Shown here: positions 1 to 9,055 of the stretch, in pieces
Layout: the number at the start of each line of letters is the position of its first letter
How positions within the stretch are numbered: the stretch's first letter is position 1
Assembly (NCBI GenBank): GCA_006218025.1
Contig: VBWA01000002.1
Location: forward strand, 1 to 64,000
Direction: 5' to 3'
DNA length: 64,000 bases
DNA from: Rhodocyclaceae bacterium
GTDB taxonomy: Bacteria > Pseudomonadota > Gammaproteobacteria > Burkholderiales > Rhodocyclaceae
Notes under the pieces: model-generated
The model's input: only the letters and a program-made list of their open reading frames with translations
The model's database searches: none
Told to the model about the DNA's origin: nothing
Program-made: the position numbers and the translations under genes

Positions 1-2600
1 CCGACTCCCCCCTTGAGAATGTCGATGCCCGCGCCCCCGTCGAGCACGTTGGCGCCGGCGCTGCCCGTGATCGTGTTCGCCAGGCTGTTGCCGGTGCCGT
101 TGATGTCGCCGCCGGTCAGGGTCAGGCTCTCGATGTTGCCGCCATTGGCACCGGCACCATCGGTATCGACCAGACTGAAATTCACCGAAGAACGCACCAT
201 ATCCATGCCGCCGGCCGCCGCTTCGCTCAGCGTGTCCTGCAGGTCATCGACGATGTAGGTGTCGTTGCCCAGTCCGCCCAGCAGCGTGTCGTTGCCTGCA
301 CCGCCCTTCAGCGTGTCGTTGCCGGCATTGCCGGTCAGCACGTTGTCATTGTCGTCGCCGCTCAGCGTGTCCCCGCCGCCGCCGCCGGTCAGATTCTCGA
401 TGCCGCTCAGGATGTCGCCCGATCCGCCCGTGGCCGTGCCAAGCCCTGCCGTTCCCGCGGCAAGTACCACCGTCACCGCCAGCGTGGCATCGCTGAAGTC
501 CGCCGTGTCGCCAGCGCCGACTCCTCCATCCAGCGTGTCGTTGCCCGGCCCGCCCTTCAGCGTGTCGTTGCCGTCTCCGCCGGCGAGCTGGTCGGTGCCG
601 CCGCCGCCATCAATGCTGTCCGCAAATTGGGTGCCCGTCAGGGTGTTGGTTCCACCATTGCCAATGAGGGTGACGCCAAGGCCGTTGAACATCGCACTCG
701 CATCGACGTCGAGTGCGGCCGTTCCGGCTGTCGAGATTGCTGTGCCGACGACGACCTTCTCGACGTCGTCGGCGGCGTTCATGACCAGGTTGTTGGCCGC
801 CGCATCGACGGAGGCCGTGGTCGGCGTGAAGTACAGCGTGTCGATGCCCTCTTCGCCGTTGATCACTTCGGTGGCGCCATGCTCGGTGCCGACGTTCACG
901 AAGAAGCTGTCGTTTCCGATGCCACCATGGATCTGGTCGTTGCCTGCACCGCCGGTCATGACGTCGTTGCCCGCGCCGCCCGTGATGGTGTCGTCGCCGC
1001 CGGTGCCGGTGATCGTGTTCGCCCCGGCGTTGCCCATGATGGCAAGGCCGGTAGTGCCCGGGATCGTCAGGTCGGCATCGAACGCCGAGGCATTGACGCC
1101 GATGGCGTCGGTGGTCTTGGTGCCGGTCAGGGTTATCTGGTCGATCCTGCTGCCCGCGAGCAGCAAGGCGGCAGGCAGAACAAGAATGCCTGTGGAGGCG
1201 CGGAAGTCGATCGTGTCGAAGCCCGCGCTGTCGTCGATGCGATCGCCCGATTCCGGGGCGGCCCCGGTAAAAACGTAGATGTCGTTGCCGATACCGCCAG
1301 TCAGGGTGTCGTTGCCGAGCCCACCTGTCAGCGTGTCGTTGCCCGAGCCGCCGTTCAGCGTGTCGTTGCCGGCATTGCCGCTCAGCACGTTGTCGCTGCC
1401 TTCGCCGGTCAAGACATCATTGCCTGCGCCGCCCGTCAGGTTCTCGATGTTTTGCAGCAGATCGATGGCAGTCCCTGCGATGGCAGACACATTGCCGCTA
1501 CCATCGGTGACGCTGAGATTTACGGTTACACCGCCAGCGATATCGCTGAAATCTGCCGTGTCGCCAGCGCCGACTCCCCCGTCCAGCGTGTCGTTGCCGG
1601 TGCCGCCTTTCAGCGTGTCGTTGCCCAGTCCTCCGTTCAGCGAGTCGTTGCCGCCCCCGCCGACGAGGATGTTGTCGGCGTCATTGCCAAGAAGCGTGTC
1701 GACTGCCGACGTACCGATGGCGTTCTCGATCACCGTGTCGTAGGCGATCGCCGTGATCGAACCGAGGCTGCCGTGATAGACATATTTTCCCTCGTGTAAA
1801 TCGATGGTGACGCTGAAAGTCAAGCTGCCGGCATCGAAGGTATCGATGCCGCCGGCGTCCCAGACGGTCCGGACGATGCCGTCGTTGGTCAGGCGGTAGG
1901 TGTCGTTGCCGGTGTGATACGTGGTGTTGGCGCCGTAGATGTGCTGGATGGCCAGGATGTCCAGCGGCATGGGGGTGGATTGGTTACCATAGGTCAGCGT
2001 CGCTGACACGGTCGGATCGTTGTAGCTCATGACCGTGTACAGGCCGTTGTCGTACTCGGCGGCAAGAGGAGGACGGCCGTTGCCGCCATCGTCGTGCGGG
2101 TGCTTGAGACCGAGGGCATGCCCGATTTCATGGACGCTGATGGTGAAACCGTAGGCGCCAGGCCTATTGTAGCGATTCAGGAAAGAGTCGTCGAGGAAGA
2201 CGTCGCCTTCCGGCTTCGGGTATTGCGAGCGGCTCATGACCAGGCCGGTGAGGAAATCATCCCCCCACGCCGGATCGGGAAACACCGAAACTCCGGCGGC
2301 CGAATACTCCCGTAACAGATAGTTTCCCGTATGCGTGATGGCCAGATCCGCCGTACTCTGGTTCGGCGCAACGCCGGAAGATATCTGCTGGAACTTGATG
2401 TCCGCCACCGCCGCCCACGTACCCAGCGCCTGGGCGATGGCCGAAGCGTCCACCGCCGTCCACGCGGCGCCATTGGAAAAGGTATTGAGCGAATAAGTGA
2501 GCACATGCGCGCCGGTGAACTGCCACGCGCCGCCTTCGATCAGGCCGTCGATCAGCGGATCGCCGCTGACGGCAATTGCATTCTGGATGGGCGTGGCCAT
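1..2600 (-). CDS. Serralysin-like RTX metalloprotease (partial, C-terminus beyond left edge)
   Basis: About 866 residues are visible from the ATG at 2600. There is no N-terminal signal peptide, as expected for type I secreted RTX proteins. Residues 157-167 read HEIGHALGLKH, followed by P168, the zinc-binding HExxHxxGxxH signature of metzincins. M191 in VMSYND is the Met-turn, and DILAIQHIYG (about 214-223) matches the serralysin helix, so the N-terminal third is an M10B-type zinc endopeptidase. From about residue 295 onward the chain is made of GGxGND nonapeptide repeats that bind calcium as a beta-roll, in several arrays separated by less regular stretches. The reading frame runs off the left edge, so total length and secretion signal are unseen. 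No type I secretion genes are in the window. The gene lies downstream of the glycan locus but has a 105-base gap before it, so it may have its own promoter. Confidence 0.9.
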   Translation of the reverse strand, partial: MATPIQNAIAVSGDPLIDGLIEGGAWQFTGAHVLTYSLNTFSNGAAWTAVDASAIAQALGTWAAVADIKFQQISSGVAPNQSTADLAITHTGNYLLREYSAAGVSVFPDPAWGDDFLTGLVMSRSQYPKPEGDVFLDDSFLNRYNRPGAYGFTISVHEIGHALGLKHPHDDGGNGRPPLAAEYDNGLYTVMSYNDPTVSATLTYGNQSTPMPLDILAIQHIYGANTTYHTGNDTYRLTNDGIVRTVWDAGGIDTFDAGSLTFSVTIDLHEGKYVYHGSLGSITAIAYDTVIENAIGTSAVDTLLGNDADNILVGGGGNDSLNGGLGNDTLKGGTGNDTLDGGVGAGDTADFSDIAGGVTVNLSVTDGSGNVSAIAGTAIDLLQNIENLTGGAGNDVLTGEGSDNVLSGNAGNDTLNGGSGNDTLTGGLGNDTLTGGIGNDIYVFTGAAPESGDRIDDSAGFDTIDFRASTGILVLPAALLLAGSRIDQITLTGTKTTDAIGVNASAFDADLTIPGTTGLAIMGNAGANTITGTGGDDTITGGAGNDVMTGGAGNDQIHGGIGNDSFFVNVGTEHGATEVINGEEGIDTLYFTPTTASVDAAANNLVMNAADDVEKVVVGTAISTAGTAALDVDASAMFNGLGVTLIGNGGTNTLTGTQFADSIDGGGGTDQLAGGDGNDTLKGGPGNDTLDGGVGAGDTADFSDATLAVTVVLAAGTAGLGTATGGSGDILSGIENLTGGGGGDTLSGDDNDNVLTGNAGNDTLKGGAGNDTLLGGLGNDTYIVDDLQDTLSEAAAGGMDMVRSSVNFSLVDTDGAGANGGNIESLTLTGGDINGTGNSLANTITGSAGANVLDGGAGIDILKGGV
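510..522 (-). repeat. Interspersed 13-mer repeat, RTX copy 1
   Basis: Minus strand reads AGTCGGCGCTGGC, continuing GACACGGCGG. It lies in frame in the RTX gene, encoding GVGAGDTAD. The extended match to the intergenic copy at 14804 is 23 bases. Confidence 0.8.
1563..1575 (-). repeat. Interspersed 13-mer repeat, RTX copy 2
   Basis: Same core AGTCGGCGCTGGC on the minus strand, again encoding GVGAGDTADFSD within the RTX gene. A third copy may be cut off at the left edge, where the minus strand ends in GGAGTCGG. Confidence 0.8.
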
Positions 2601-2668
2601 GTCAGCGCTCCGGCGCGACGACTGCGGCTATCGGTTGAGACGAAGCAGCGCCTTGTTGCCACCGTATC

Positions 2669-2681
2669 GCCAGCGCCGACT
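2669..2681 (-). repeat. Interspersed 13-mer repeat upstream of the RTX protease
   Basis: Minus strand reads AGTCGGCGCTGGC followed by GATACGGTGGC. It sits about 70 bases upstream of the RTX protease start, inside the 105-base gap to the WbpM-like gene. The GG-N10-GC spacing (CTGGCGATACGGTGGC) superficially resembles a sigma-54 promoter, but other copies do not keep it. Confidence 0.75.
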
Positions 2682-2705
2682 TTCCGTTCAACCTCGCAAC
2701 TCCGG

Positions 2706-4544
2706 TCAAACGGCAGTGTCGGGCCGGTATTCAGGCACGCGCTGCACCAGTTCGATCTTTACCAAAGAATAGTCCTTCCGTCCGGACTTCTCCAGCCAAT
2801 CGCGCAAGTCCAGCAGCCACGCACTCTCCTGGCGACCGGCTGCCCGGGCGATGCGCAGCTTCGGATGCGGCGTCGGCTGCGTCTGCTCGCCGTCCGCGAG
2901 CAGCTCTTCATACAGCTTCTCGCCGGGGCGCAGGCCGGTGAAATCAATCCTGATATCGTCCTCCGAAAAACCGGAAAGCCGGATCATGTCGCGCGCCAAG
3001 TCGGCAATCCTGATCGGTTCGCCCATGTCGAGCACGAAAATTTCGCCGCCGGCATTCCTGTCGCCCCCCATCAACCCGGCCTGCAGTACCAGTTGCGCCG
3101 CCTCCGGGATGGACATGAAGTAACGGGTGATCTCAGGATGAGTCACGGTCACCGGGCCGCCCCGGGCGATCTGCTCGCGGAACTTGGGAATCACGCTGCC
3201 GTTGCTGCCGAGCACGTTGCCGAAGCGCACGGTGACAAAGCGGGTGCCCGACGGCTGCTGCAGACTTTGACAGACCATCTCCGCAAGGCGCTTGGTGGCG
3301 CCCATGACGTTGGTGGGATTGACCGCCTTGTCGGTCGAAATCAGCACGAACTCCTCTACGCCGTGTCGACGCGAGGCCTCCGCCACTCGCAGCGTGCCGA
3401 GCACATTGTTCCTGACAGCTTCCCAGGCATTCTCGCTTTCCAGCAGCGGCACGTGCTTGTAGGCGGCGGCATGAAAAACTACCTGTGGCCCATATCGATC
3501 GAATATCTGATCGAGCCGATCCGTGTCCTTGACGTCGCCGACAATGCAGGCAACCGGACACTGCACATGCTGCACGGCGAATTCCTGCTCGATCTGGTAC
3601 AGCGCGAACTCGGAGAGCTCATACAGCACCAGAAGCCCGGGTTCAAAGCGCGCGATCTGGCGCGCGAGTTCGGCCCCGATGGAGCCACCGGCGCCGGTGA
3701 CCAGCACCACGCGCTTGGTCAGCAGCCGATGCAGCCCGGCATCGTCCAGCTGAACCTGCTCGCGGCCGAGGAGGTCTTCGAGCTCGACCTTGCGCACCTG
3801 CGAAACCGAGACCTTGCCGGAGAGCAGATCGCCCATGGCCGGCACGGTAAGCGCATTCAAGCCGGCCGTGACGGCAATTTCAGCAGCGCGGCGGCGAGCG
3901 GCGCTACCGGCATTGGGCATGGCGATGATCGCGTGCGCGGCGCCAAAACGCTCGGCATGGCGCGGCAAGTCGATCATCGGTCCGAGCACCGGGGCGCCAT
4001 GAAGCAGCCGCCCGATCTTGGCCGGGTCGTCGTCGAGCAGGCCAACCACGCGCCATTGCGTCTGTCGCGACAAATCGCGCAACAGGTCGGCGGCGGCGGC
4101 CCCCGCTCCCATCACCAGAACAGGCGTGGCATCGAGCTGGCGCGGGCCCAGCAACTGACCGTCTTTCCATGCACGGTAGAGAAAGCGGCTACCGCCCATC
4201 ATCAGCACCAGCAGCAGTGGATCGAGCACGAGCACGCTGCGCGGCACATCGCGCAATTGCTGCAGCATGAACAGCAGCGCAGGCACGGCGAGCGCCGACA
4301 TGCCGGCGGCCATGAGGATGCGTTTCAGATCCGACAGGCTGGCAAAGCGCCAGATGCCCCGGTACAGACCGAAACCAAGGAAGATCGCACCCTGCAGCGG
4401 CACGACCCACGCCACGGTGGAGAGCATGGCGCGGCCGAATTCCGGCGGCAGATCAAAGTTGAAGCGCAGCCAGTAGGCCAGTATCCAGGCCAGGCCCGCA
4501 ACGGCCATGTCGTGCAATGCCGCGACCACGGTGCGCCAATTCAT
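2706..4544 (-). CDS. WbpM/CapD-like UDP-GlcNAc 4,6-dehydratase, membrane-anchored
   Basis: 612 residues, matching the long WbpM/FlaA1-like class. The N-terminal ~125 residues hold four hydrophobic segments that anchor the protein in the inner membrane. A first Rossmann-like region follows (VLVMGAGAAAADLL, about 143-156), then the catalytic SDR domain with the NAD-binding TGAGGSIG at 283-290 and the STDKAVNP...VMGATK region at 403-418. Met replaces the usual SDR tyrosine here, as in the WbpM subfamily. The expected reaction makes UDP-4-keto-6-deoxy-GlcNAc for bacillosamine, QuiNAc or FucNAc sugars. It overlaps the WecA/WbpL-like gene by ATGA (4541-4544), the classical wbpL-wbpM pairing at the end of O-antigen loci. 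It is the last gene of the glycan locus. Confidence 0.92.
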   Translation of the reverse strand: MNWRTVVAALHDMAVAGLAWILAYWLRFNFDLPPEFGRAMLSTVAWVVPLQGAIFLGFGLYRGIWRFASLSDLKRILMAAGMSALAVPALLFMLQQLRDVPRSVLVLDPLLLVLMMGGSRFLYRAWKDGQLLGPRQLDATPVLVMGAGAAAADLLRDLSRQTQWRVVGLLDDDPAKIGRLLHGAPVLGPMIDLPRHAERFGAAHAIIAMPNAGSAARRRAAEIAVTAGLNALTVPAMGDLLSGKVSVSQVRKVELEDLLGREQVQLDDAGLHRLLTKRVVLVTGAGGSIGAELARQIARFEPGLLVLYELSEFALYQIEQEFAVQHVQCPVACIVGDVKDTDRLDQIFDRYGPQVVFHAAAYKHVPLLESENAWEAVRNNVLGTLRVAEASRRHGVEEFVLISTDKAVNPTNVMGATKRLAEMVCQSLQQPSGTRFVTVRFGNVLGSNGSVIPKFREQIARGGPVTVTHPEITRYFMSIPEAAQLVLQAGLMGGDRNAGGEIFVLDMGEPIRIADLARDMIRLSGFSEDDIRIDFTGLRPGEKLYEELLADGEQTQPTPHPKLRIARAAGRQESAWLLDLRDWLEKSGRKDYSLVKIELVQRVPEYRPDTAV

Positions 4545-5536
4545 TTCAGGGCCTGTCCATCAACAAGGAAGCGCTTCCAGCGCCGATCCACGGCCGCCAT
4601 CGCAGCGAGGTAAATGACCGCCCATGCCGCGAGCGCCGTCCATTGCAGCACAACGTCCAGATCGCGTATCAGGAGCGCCGAAACCCCTGCGCCTGCCATC
4701 AATGCATATTCACCCAGGGCCAGGCGGCGATGACTCCAGCCCATGCGCACCAGCCGCTGGTAGTAATGATCCCGATGCGCCTGCCAGAACCTCTCGCCGC
4801 GCAGCATGCGCTTCAGCAGGGTAGCCGAGGCATCCACCACGAAGGGCGAAAATACCAGCAACGGAAACCAGATCGGCCATGCATGCTGCAGCCATCCCGT
4901 CAGACCGACGGCCCCGGCCAGGAAACCGAGGGGAACGGCTCCTGCGTCTCCCATGAATACTCGCGCCGGGAAAAAATTGAACACCAGAAACCCGATCGCC
5001 GCCGCCACCAGGCAGAAAGACAGGTTCACGAGGCCCGGCATGACATTCGGCATCGCCCATCCAAGCACCGCAAATCCGAAAAGCGCCATACCACCCGCCA
5101 GCCCATCCGTCCCATCCATGAAATTGTACAGGTTGATGGCCCATACCAAGGCGATCACCGCGAATCCGAATGCCAAGGGGGAGAGCGAAGGCTGCAGACC
5201 GCTGCACAGTGCAATTGCCGCCAGCGCGTGGGAGGAAAGCCTCAAGACAATCGGCAAGCCCCAACGGTCATCGACGAAAGAGATGGCGCACAAGCCTGCC
5301 GCAATCGCCAGCATCAAGCCGTCCGACTGCGGGGACAGCAGCGAAACCACCAGCGCTGCTGGAACCAGCACCAGTCCTCCCACGCGCGGAACGGGCGAGG
5401 TATGCAGGGAGCGCGCATTGGGCTTGTCCATCGCCAGACGGCCAGCCCAACCGCGATCGAGAAGCAGGTGCAGGACGACAAGGGTCAGGATCAGGGCGAT
5501 TGCAGGCATCCAGAATGCTTCCATCGGGCCTGTCAT
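4541..5536 (-). CDS. WecA/WbpL-like undecaprenyl-phosphate sugar-1-phosphate transferase (MraY family)
   Basis: 331 residues with about ten hydrophobic segments. Family residues are clear: SFVDDRWG (86-93, the Mg-binding DD pair), NLYNFMDGTDGLAGG (135-149), VFMGDAGA (193-200) and a C-terminal HRDHYYQRL histidine motif. These polyprenyl-phosphate transferases move HexNAc-1-phosphate, often UDP-QuiNAc or UDP-FucNAc in the WbpL branch, onto undecaprenyl phosphate. That starts lipid-linked glycan assembly at the cytoplasmic membrane. It is coupled by ATGA overlaps to the WbpM-like gene downstream and the GT4 gene upstream (5533-5536), which suggests the dehydratase supplies the first sugar. The exact donor sugar cannot be read from sequence. 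Confidence 0.92.
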   Translation of the reverse strand: MTGPMEAFWMPAIALILTLVVLHLLLDRGWAGRLAMDKPNARSLHTSPVPRVGGLVLVPAALVVSLLSPQSDGLMLAIAAGLCAISFVDDRWGLPIVLRLSSHALAAIALCSGLQPSLSPLAFGFAVIALVWAINLYNFMDGTDGLAGGMALFGFAVLGWAMPNVMPGLVNLSFCLVAAAIGFLVFNFFPARVFMGDAGAVPLGFLAGAVGLTGWLQHAWPIWFPLLVFSPFVVDASATLLKRMLRGERFWQAHRDHYYQRLVRMGWSHRRLALGEYALMAGAGVSALLIRDLDVVLQWTALAAWAVIYLAAMAAVDRRWKRFLVDGQALK

Positions 5537-6672
5537 CCTGTACGCACTGATTGTTCGTGAAACAGGCGCTGGACAAACTCTGCCATTGCCGCCGTCACTA
5601 TCCCGGCATCGAACAGCCCGGTTGCCCGACGCCGCCCGGCGTCGCCGAGCGTCTTTCTGAGGTTCGCGTCTTCAATCAGGGTCTCGATGGTCCGCACCAG
5701 GTCGTCGACATTGCCGGGAAGATGCAGAAGCCCGGTTTCCCCTTCCGCCACCGCATCGCTGATGCCGTAGATCCGCGATGCCACGACCGGCAAGCCGACC
5801 GCGCCCGCCTCGATCAGTACCAGTCCGAAGCCCTCCCGGTGACTCGGCAGGCAAAACACGTCCGCTGCTGCCATGTATTCCTCGACCGCTTGCGTGTAGC
5901 CCACGCGATGGATCTGCGAAACACCCCGGACCAGGGGTTCCAGCCCATCTTCGTCGGGCCCGACCAGCAGCAGATGCAGGTTCGGAAACCTGGACCGCAG
6001 TCTGCCGAAAGCCTCGACGAGATCCGGAATGCCCTTGTCACGCTTCAGGCGCCCGACGTAAAGCAGACAGCAGGCGTCGTCGTCAATGCCAAACCGCAAG
6101 CGAACCCGCCTTCTGGCTTCGTCGTCCGGACGAAAGCGTCTTGCATCGACACCGGCCATCGATCCGTTCGCCAGGACCTCAATCTTCGCCGCTGCAACGA
6201 TTCCTTCCCCGATCAGGTACTGCCGTTGCGAAGCGCTGTCCGCCAGCACACGTGTCGCGCAGGCGACGAGCAGGCGGTCCATGCCTTTCAGGAACCAGCG
6301 CCCCGGCCCCTTCCGGGTGGCCCACACCTGCCCGGTAAAGCAATGCACGCGTTTCGGCACGCCTGCAAGCCGGGAAGCCAGCATGGTCAGCAGCCCCGCC
6401 TTAGGCGTCAGGCTATAGACCAGATCGAATCGCTGGCTACGAAAGATGCGTATCAGCGCAAACAGGGCCTTCAGGTCCGCCCACAACTTGATCTCGCGCA
6501 TGATTGCGAGCGGAACCACCCGCACCCGCCCGGACGCAAGCGGACCTGTCTGCGTGCCATCCGCTCCAACGTAAACCGTGATGTCGTATAGCGCCGAGAG
6601 CCGCTCAAGATGCGGGCGCAGAAAGGCGTTCAGGGCGAACGGGCTGGTCAGGACGAAACAGAGTCTGCGCAT
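5533..6672 (-). CDS. Family 4 glycosyltransferase
   Basis: 379 residues from an ATG at 6672 (MRRLCFVLTSPFAL). An upstream in-frame ATG at 6711 is less likely because it adds 13 non-family residues. The fold is GT-B: an N-terminal acceptor domain, then LLYVGRLKRDKG at about 205 and the donor-site motif PSHREGFGLVLIEAGAVGLP with the EX7E pair. This is typical of retaining GT4 enzymes such as PglA/WbnK-type transferases that add the second or third sugar to lipid-linked glycans. The stop overlaps the WecA-like start by four bases, which fits an early step of assembly. Donor and acceptor are unknown. Confidence 0.88.
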   Translation of the reverse strand: MRRLCFVLTSPFALNAFLRPHLERLSALYDITVYVGADGTQTGPLASGRVRVVPLAIMREIKLWADLKALFALIRIFRSQRFDLVYSLTPKAGLLTMLASRLAGVPKRVHCFTGQVWATRKGPGRWFLKGMDRLLVACATRVLADSASQRQYLIGEGIVAAAKIEVLANGSMAGVDARRFRPDDEARRRVRLRFGIDDDACCLLYVGRLKRDKGIPDLVEAFGRLRSRFPNLHLLLVGPDEDGLEPLVRGVSQIHRVGYTQAVEEYMAAADVFCLPSHREGFGLVLIEAGAVGLPVVASRIYGISDAVAEGETGLLHLPGNVDDLVRTIETLIEDANLRKTLGDAGRRRATGLFDAGIVTAAMAEFVQRLFHEQSVRTG

Positions 6673-6825
6673 TTCGCTGCTCTTACCTTGAAAGTCGGAG
6701 AGTGCTCCCACCGCTCACTTTCCGTCATCCTCTTGCTCCATATCATCATCGCCATTGCACGGCGAGCGGGCAAGGCTATCACTTATCCTGCTGTGCGATC
6801 TTCCGGGCTGGCTCTCGCCCTTCGG

Positions 6826-7881
6826 TCAGCTTCCGGCAATCAAATCGACAAATGAATCCGGGGTACTGACTTCTATTGGATTGCCGCGAATTTTCAAGAA
6901 CCTCTTTATAGCCCTCGAAATGGACAATGCGGACTCAGGATCAAATGTCTCGACTGGATTCAGAATGTCCCGGACATAATCCAGCTCGCCTGAAATTACT
7001 GGAACGTCATTTTCTCGCGCTTCCAGAAGCGGCAAGCCAAAGGATTCGCTCAGCGAAGGAAAAATCATCGCCTGCGACAGCATCAACTGATTCAGGACCT
7101 CTTCATGCGAAATCAATCCGAGATTCACGATTCTGAGATTGCTCTCGAGTCTGGCTTTCTCCAGATACGCCAGCAAGGATTCGAATCTCGCATCAATGGT
7201 CAGAACCAGCAAAGGAAAAATATTTTGTCTTGCCAGCAGAATCCATGCATCGACAAGCAACTTGTGATTCTTATGCGGCGTTCCAAGCGCAGGATAAAAA
7301 AATCTGCTCTCGCTTGGGTTGCGAGCTTGGCTCGGCCCGCTTTTGAGATTCTTCAAATCCACGAAAGGCAATACTGTCACAGACTTGTCGCCCATACCGA
7401 ACTCGCGACACAAGCACTCTTTGACAAAGCTGGATTGAACATAAACATGGTCAACCGTACCCAGTCTTGATCGAATCCAGGCTGACTCTACAAATCGCTT
7501 CGCCTTGGATCTGAATCCGGAAACATACTTACCGAATTTCCTGAAATACAGCACGGTATGAAAATAGACAATAACCCTGGCATCGCAAGGAAGCAGCGGG
7601 GGCAGGTTGCCAAAGCACAGCAGGGTTGCGTTCCGATTCTTGCTGGTCAGTCGCCAGATCGCGATCTCCGACGACAAGCGAGAGAACACTGACGGGATTA
7701 CGCTTTTTATGCTTATCCTGGCATTTCCAAGCAGCCCGGCCAGTGCATTCCGATCAAACCGTTGATCCAGGAAAACTACTACCTGCTGATCATTCTGCAA
7801 ATTATCCAGCGACTTCAACACGCTCAGCAGCAGGGATTTCCCGCCGCTTTCGTGAATGCTGTTCGCTTGGATAATGATCAT
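6826..7881 (-). CDS. Glycosyltransferase, GT4 type
   Basis: 351 residues. The C-terminal half carries the GT-B donor motif PSLSESFGLPLLEARENDVPV (EX7E), preceded by FYPALGTPHKNHKLLVDAW, a common variant of the linker between the two domains. The N-terminus (MIIIQANSIHESGGKSLLL) resembles family 1/4 transferases acting in O-antigen synthesis. By eye the codons are less GC-rich than in neighbouring genes, with many AAA, AAT and TTT codons, suggesting a different recent origin. A 153-base gap separates it from the GT4 gene downstream; I see no gene or clear signal in that gap. Confidence 0.85.
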   Translation of the reverse strand: MIIIQANSIHESGGKSLLLSVLKSLDNLQNDQQVVVFLDQRFDRNALAGLLGNARISIKSVIPSVFSRLSSEIAIWRLTSKNRNATLLCFGNLPPLLPCDARVIVYFHTVLYFRKFGKYVSGFRSKAKRFVESAWIRSRLGTVDHVYVQSSFVKECLCREFGMGDKSVTVLPFVDLKNLKSGPSQARNPSESRFFYPALGTPHKNHKLLVDAWILLARQNIFPLLVLTIDARFESLLAYLEKARLESNLRIVNLGLISHEEVLNQLMLSQAMIFPSLSESFGLPLLEARENDVPVISGELDYVRDILNPVETFDPESALSISRAIKRFLKIRGNPIEVSTPDSFVDLIAGS

Positions 7882-7978
7882 CGTTTCAGGAGAATCTTTT
7901 CAATCCGGCCCATGCATCTCGAATAGTCGATTCGCGATTGGGGCCAGAGTTGCTATCGCAGCCCGCCCTTTCGCCGCG

Positions 7979-8926
7979 TCAATCAGGCTTGGCCCTCGAA
8001 CTTGAATGCGCGCCCGAATGTGCCCCTTGGACTCCATTCGCGTGTTTGGCGAGCGTCTTGACTATATACGCAACGACGACCAGGAAATAGAAAAGATACA
8101 TGCGTGCCAGCCCCCTGCCTGAAAGACGCATGAAATACTTGCGCGCAACGAGTTCCTCCAGGGTTTCGCGCAGAAACCTTGGAAATTCCCTGTCAAAAGC
8201 CGATGACACCTCAAGGCCGCATCGGGCACGTGAAGCCACCAATAAACGCACCCCCTTCTGCGTCAGAAGGTGTGAATGGATGAGATCCTCACAATAGGCC
8301 TTGCCGACGAACGGAAAATAGTTTTCCAGTATCAGGTTTTTCTTCCGGTGCATCACACAACCACCAGCAAGCCACTCGACTTCATAGTGCTCCCTGACGC
8401 CCTCGTCCGGAACGATTCCTATCGGCGAGCCTGATTTCTCGATGCGCCCCTCCAGATAGCCGTCTGTCCCATTCATCAGCCAATGGTAAATCTTCCTGAC
8501 GTAACCGGCTTCCTTGCGCAGTTTATACACTGACTCGCCGGTATCGAAATCGACCAGCGCCGGAGCGACTGCCACATCGTGAAACTTTGCCAGGATATCC
8601 AGCAAGTACTGAAGGCATTTCTCGTCAACCAGCATGTCATCGTCGAGTTGCACCACGACATCGTGCCTGGCTCGCCGAAACCCCTCGATGCGCTGAGCCA
8701 CTTGTCCTCGGCAACTGGTCGTCAGCACTCTGACATTCGAAAAGGAGAACCCCGCCACACGCGAAGCTTCACCGGCCGGAATGCAGATCAGTATTTCTGC
8801 CGGAACAATCGAGCCGCGATTTAGGGTTTCGATCGTCTTCTCGAGGGTAGGCCCTCCCAAGGTCGCGATAACCACCGAAACGGCTCGCGGATGGAAACCA
8901 GTAGCGGCGTCAGTCATGGCTGACAT
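7979..8926 (-). CDS. Family 2 glycosyltransferase
   Basis: 315 residues if translation starts at the ATG at 8926. An in-frame ATG at 9019 would add 31 residues with no similarity to the family, and no convincing ribosome-binding site decides between them. VSVVIATLGG opens the GT-A domain, VVQLDDDMLVDEKC carries the DXD metal/nucleotide site, and GKAYCEDLIHSHLL is the downstream acidic (ED) motif. A C-terminal hydrophobic stretch (YLFYFLVVVAYIV) may associate the enzyme with the membrane. The substrate is unknown; it is one of four clear glycosyltransferases in the locus. Confidence 0.85.
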   Translation of the reverse strand: MSAMTDAATGFHPRAVSVVIATLGGPTLEKTIETLNRGSIVPAEILICIPAGEASRVAGFSFSNVRVLTTSCRGQVAQRIEGFRRARHDVVVQLDDDMLVDEKCLQYLLDILAKFHDVAVAPALVDFDTGESVYKLRKEAGYVRKIYHWLMNGTDGYLEGRIEKSGSPIGIVPDEGVREHYEVEWLAGGCVMHRKKNLILENYFPFVGKAYCEDLIHSHLLTQKGVRLLVASRARCGLEVSSAFDREFPRFLRETLEELVARKYFMRLSGRGLARMYLFYFLVVVAYIVKTLAKHANGVQGAHSGAHSSSRAKPD

Positions 8927-9055
8927 CTGGTTGAGAGAATCTGCCCAGCCGGTCATGATTTCGGTACGAAGTCCCGGTCGCCTGGTTGCCAAGAGACTCT
9001 CGGCGGCCGAGAACGGCATTTCGCGTCGAAACGCTCATGGGATGAAAACAAGGCG

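Noticed and set aside
1-1750. Regular DNA repeats resembling a CRISPR array
   Set aside because: The period follows RTX nonapeptides in an open reading frame; repeats are imperfect and there are no unique spacers or cas genes.
627-1799. Plus-strand open frames opposite the RTX gene
   Set aside because: Periodic antisense image of the glycine-rich repeats; the minus strand carries the zinc protease and GGxGND arrays.
2658-2690. Sigma-54 promoter for the RTX gene (GG-N10-GC)
   Set aside because: The spacing arises from the interspersed repeat; other copies lack the GC or point away from genes, so a general promoter role is not supported.
2331-4613. 760-codon open frame on the plus strand
   Set aside because: It is exactly opposite the WbpM-like gene, has no family motifs, and is rich in Arg, His and Gln as antisense frames in GC-rich DNA usually are.
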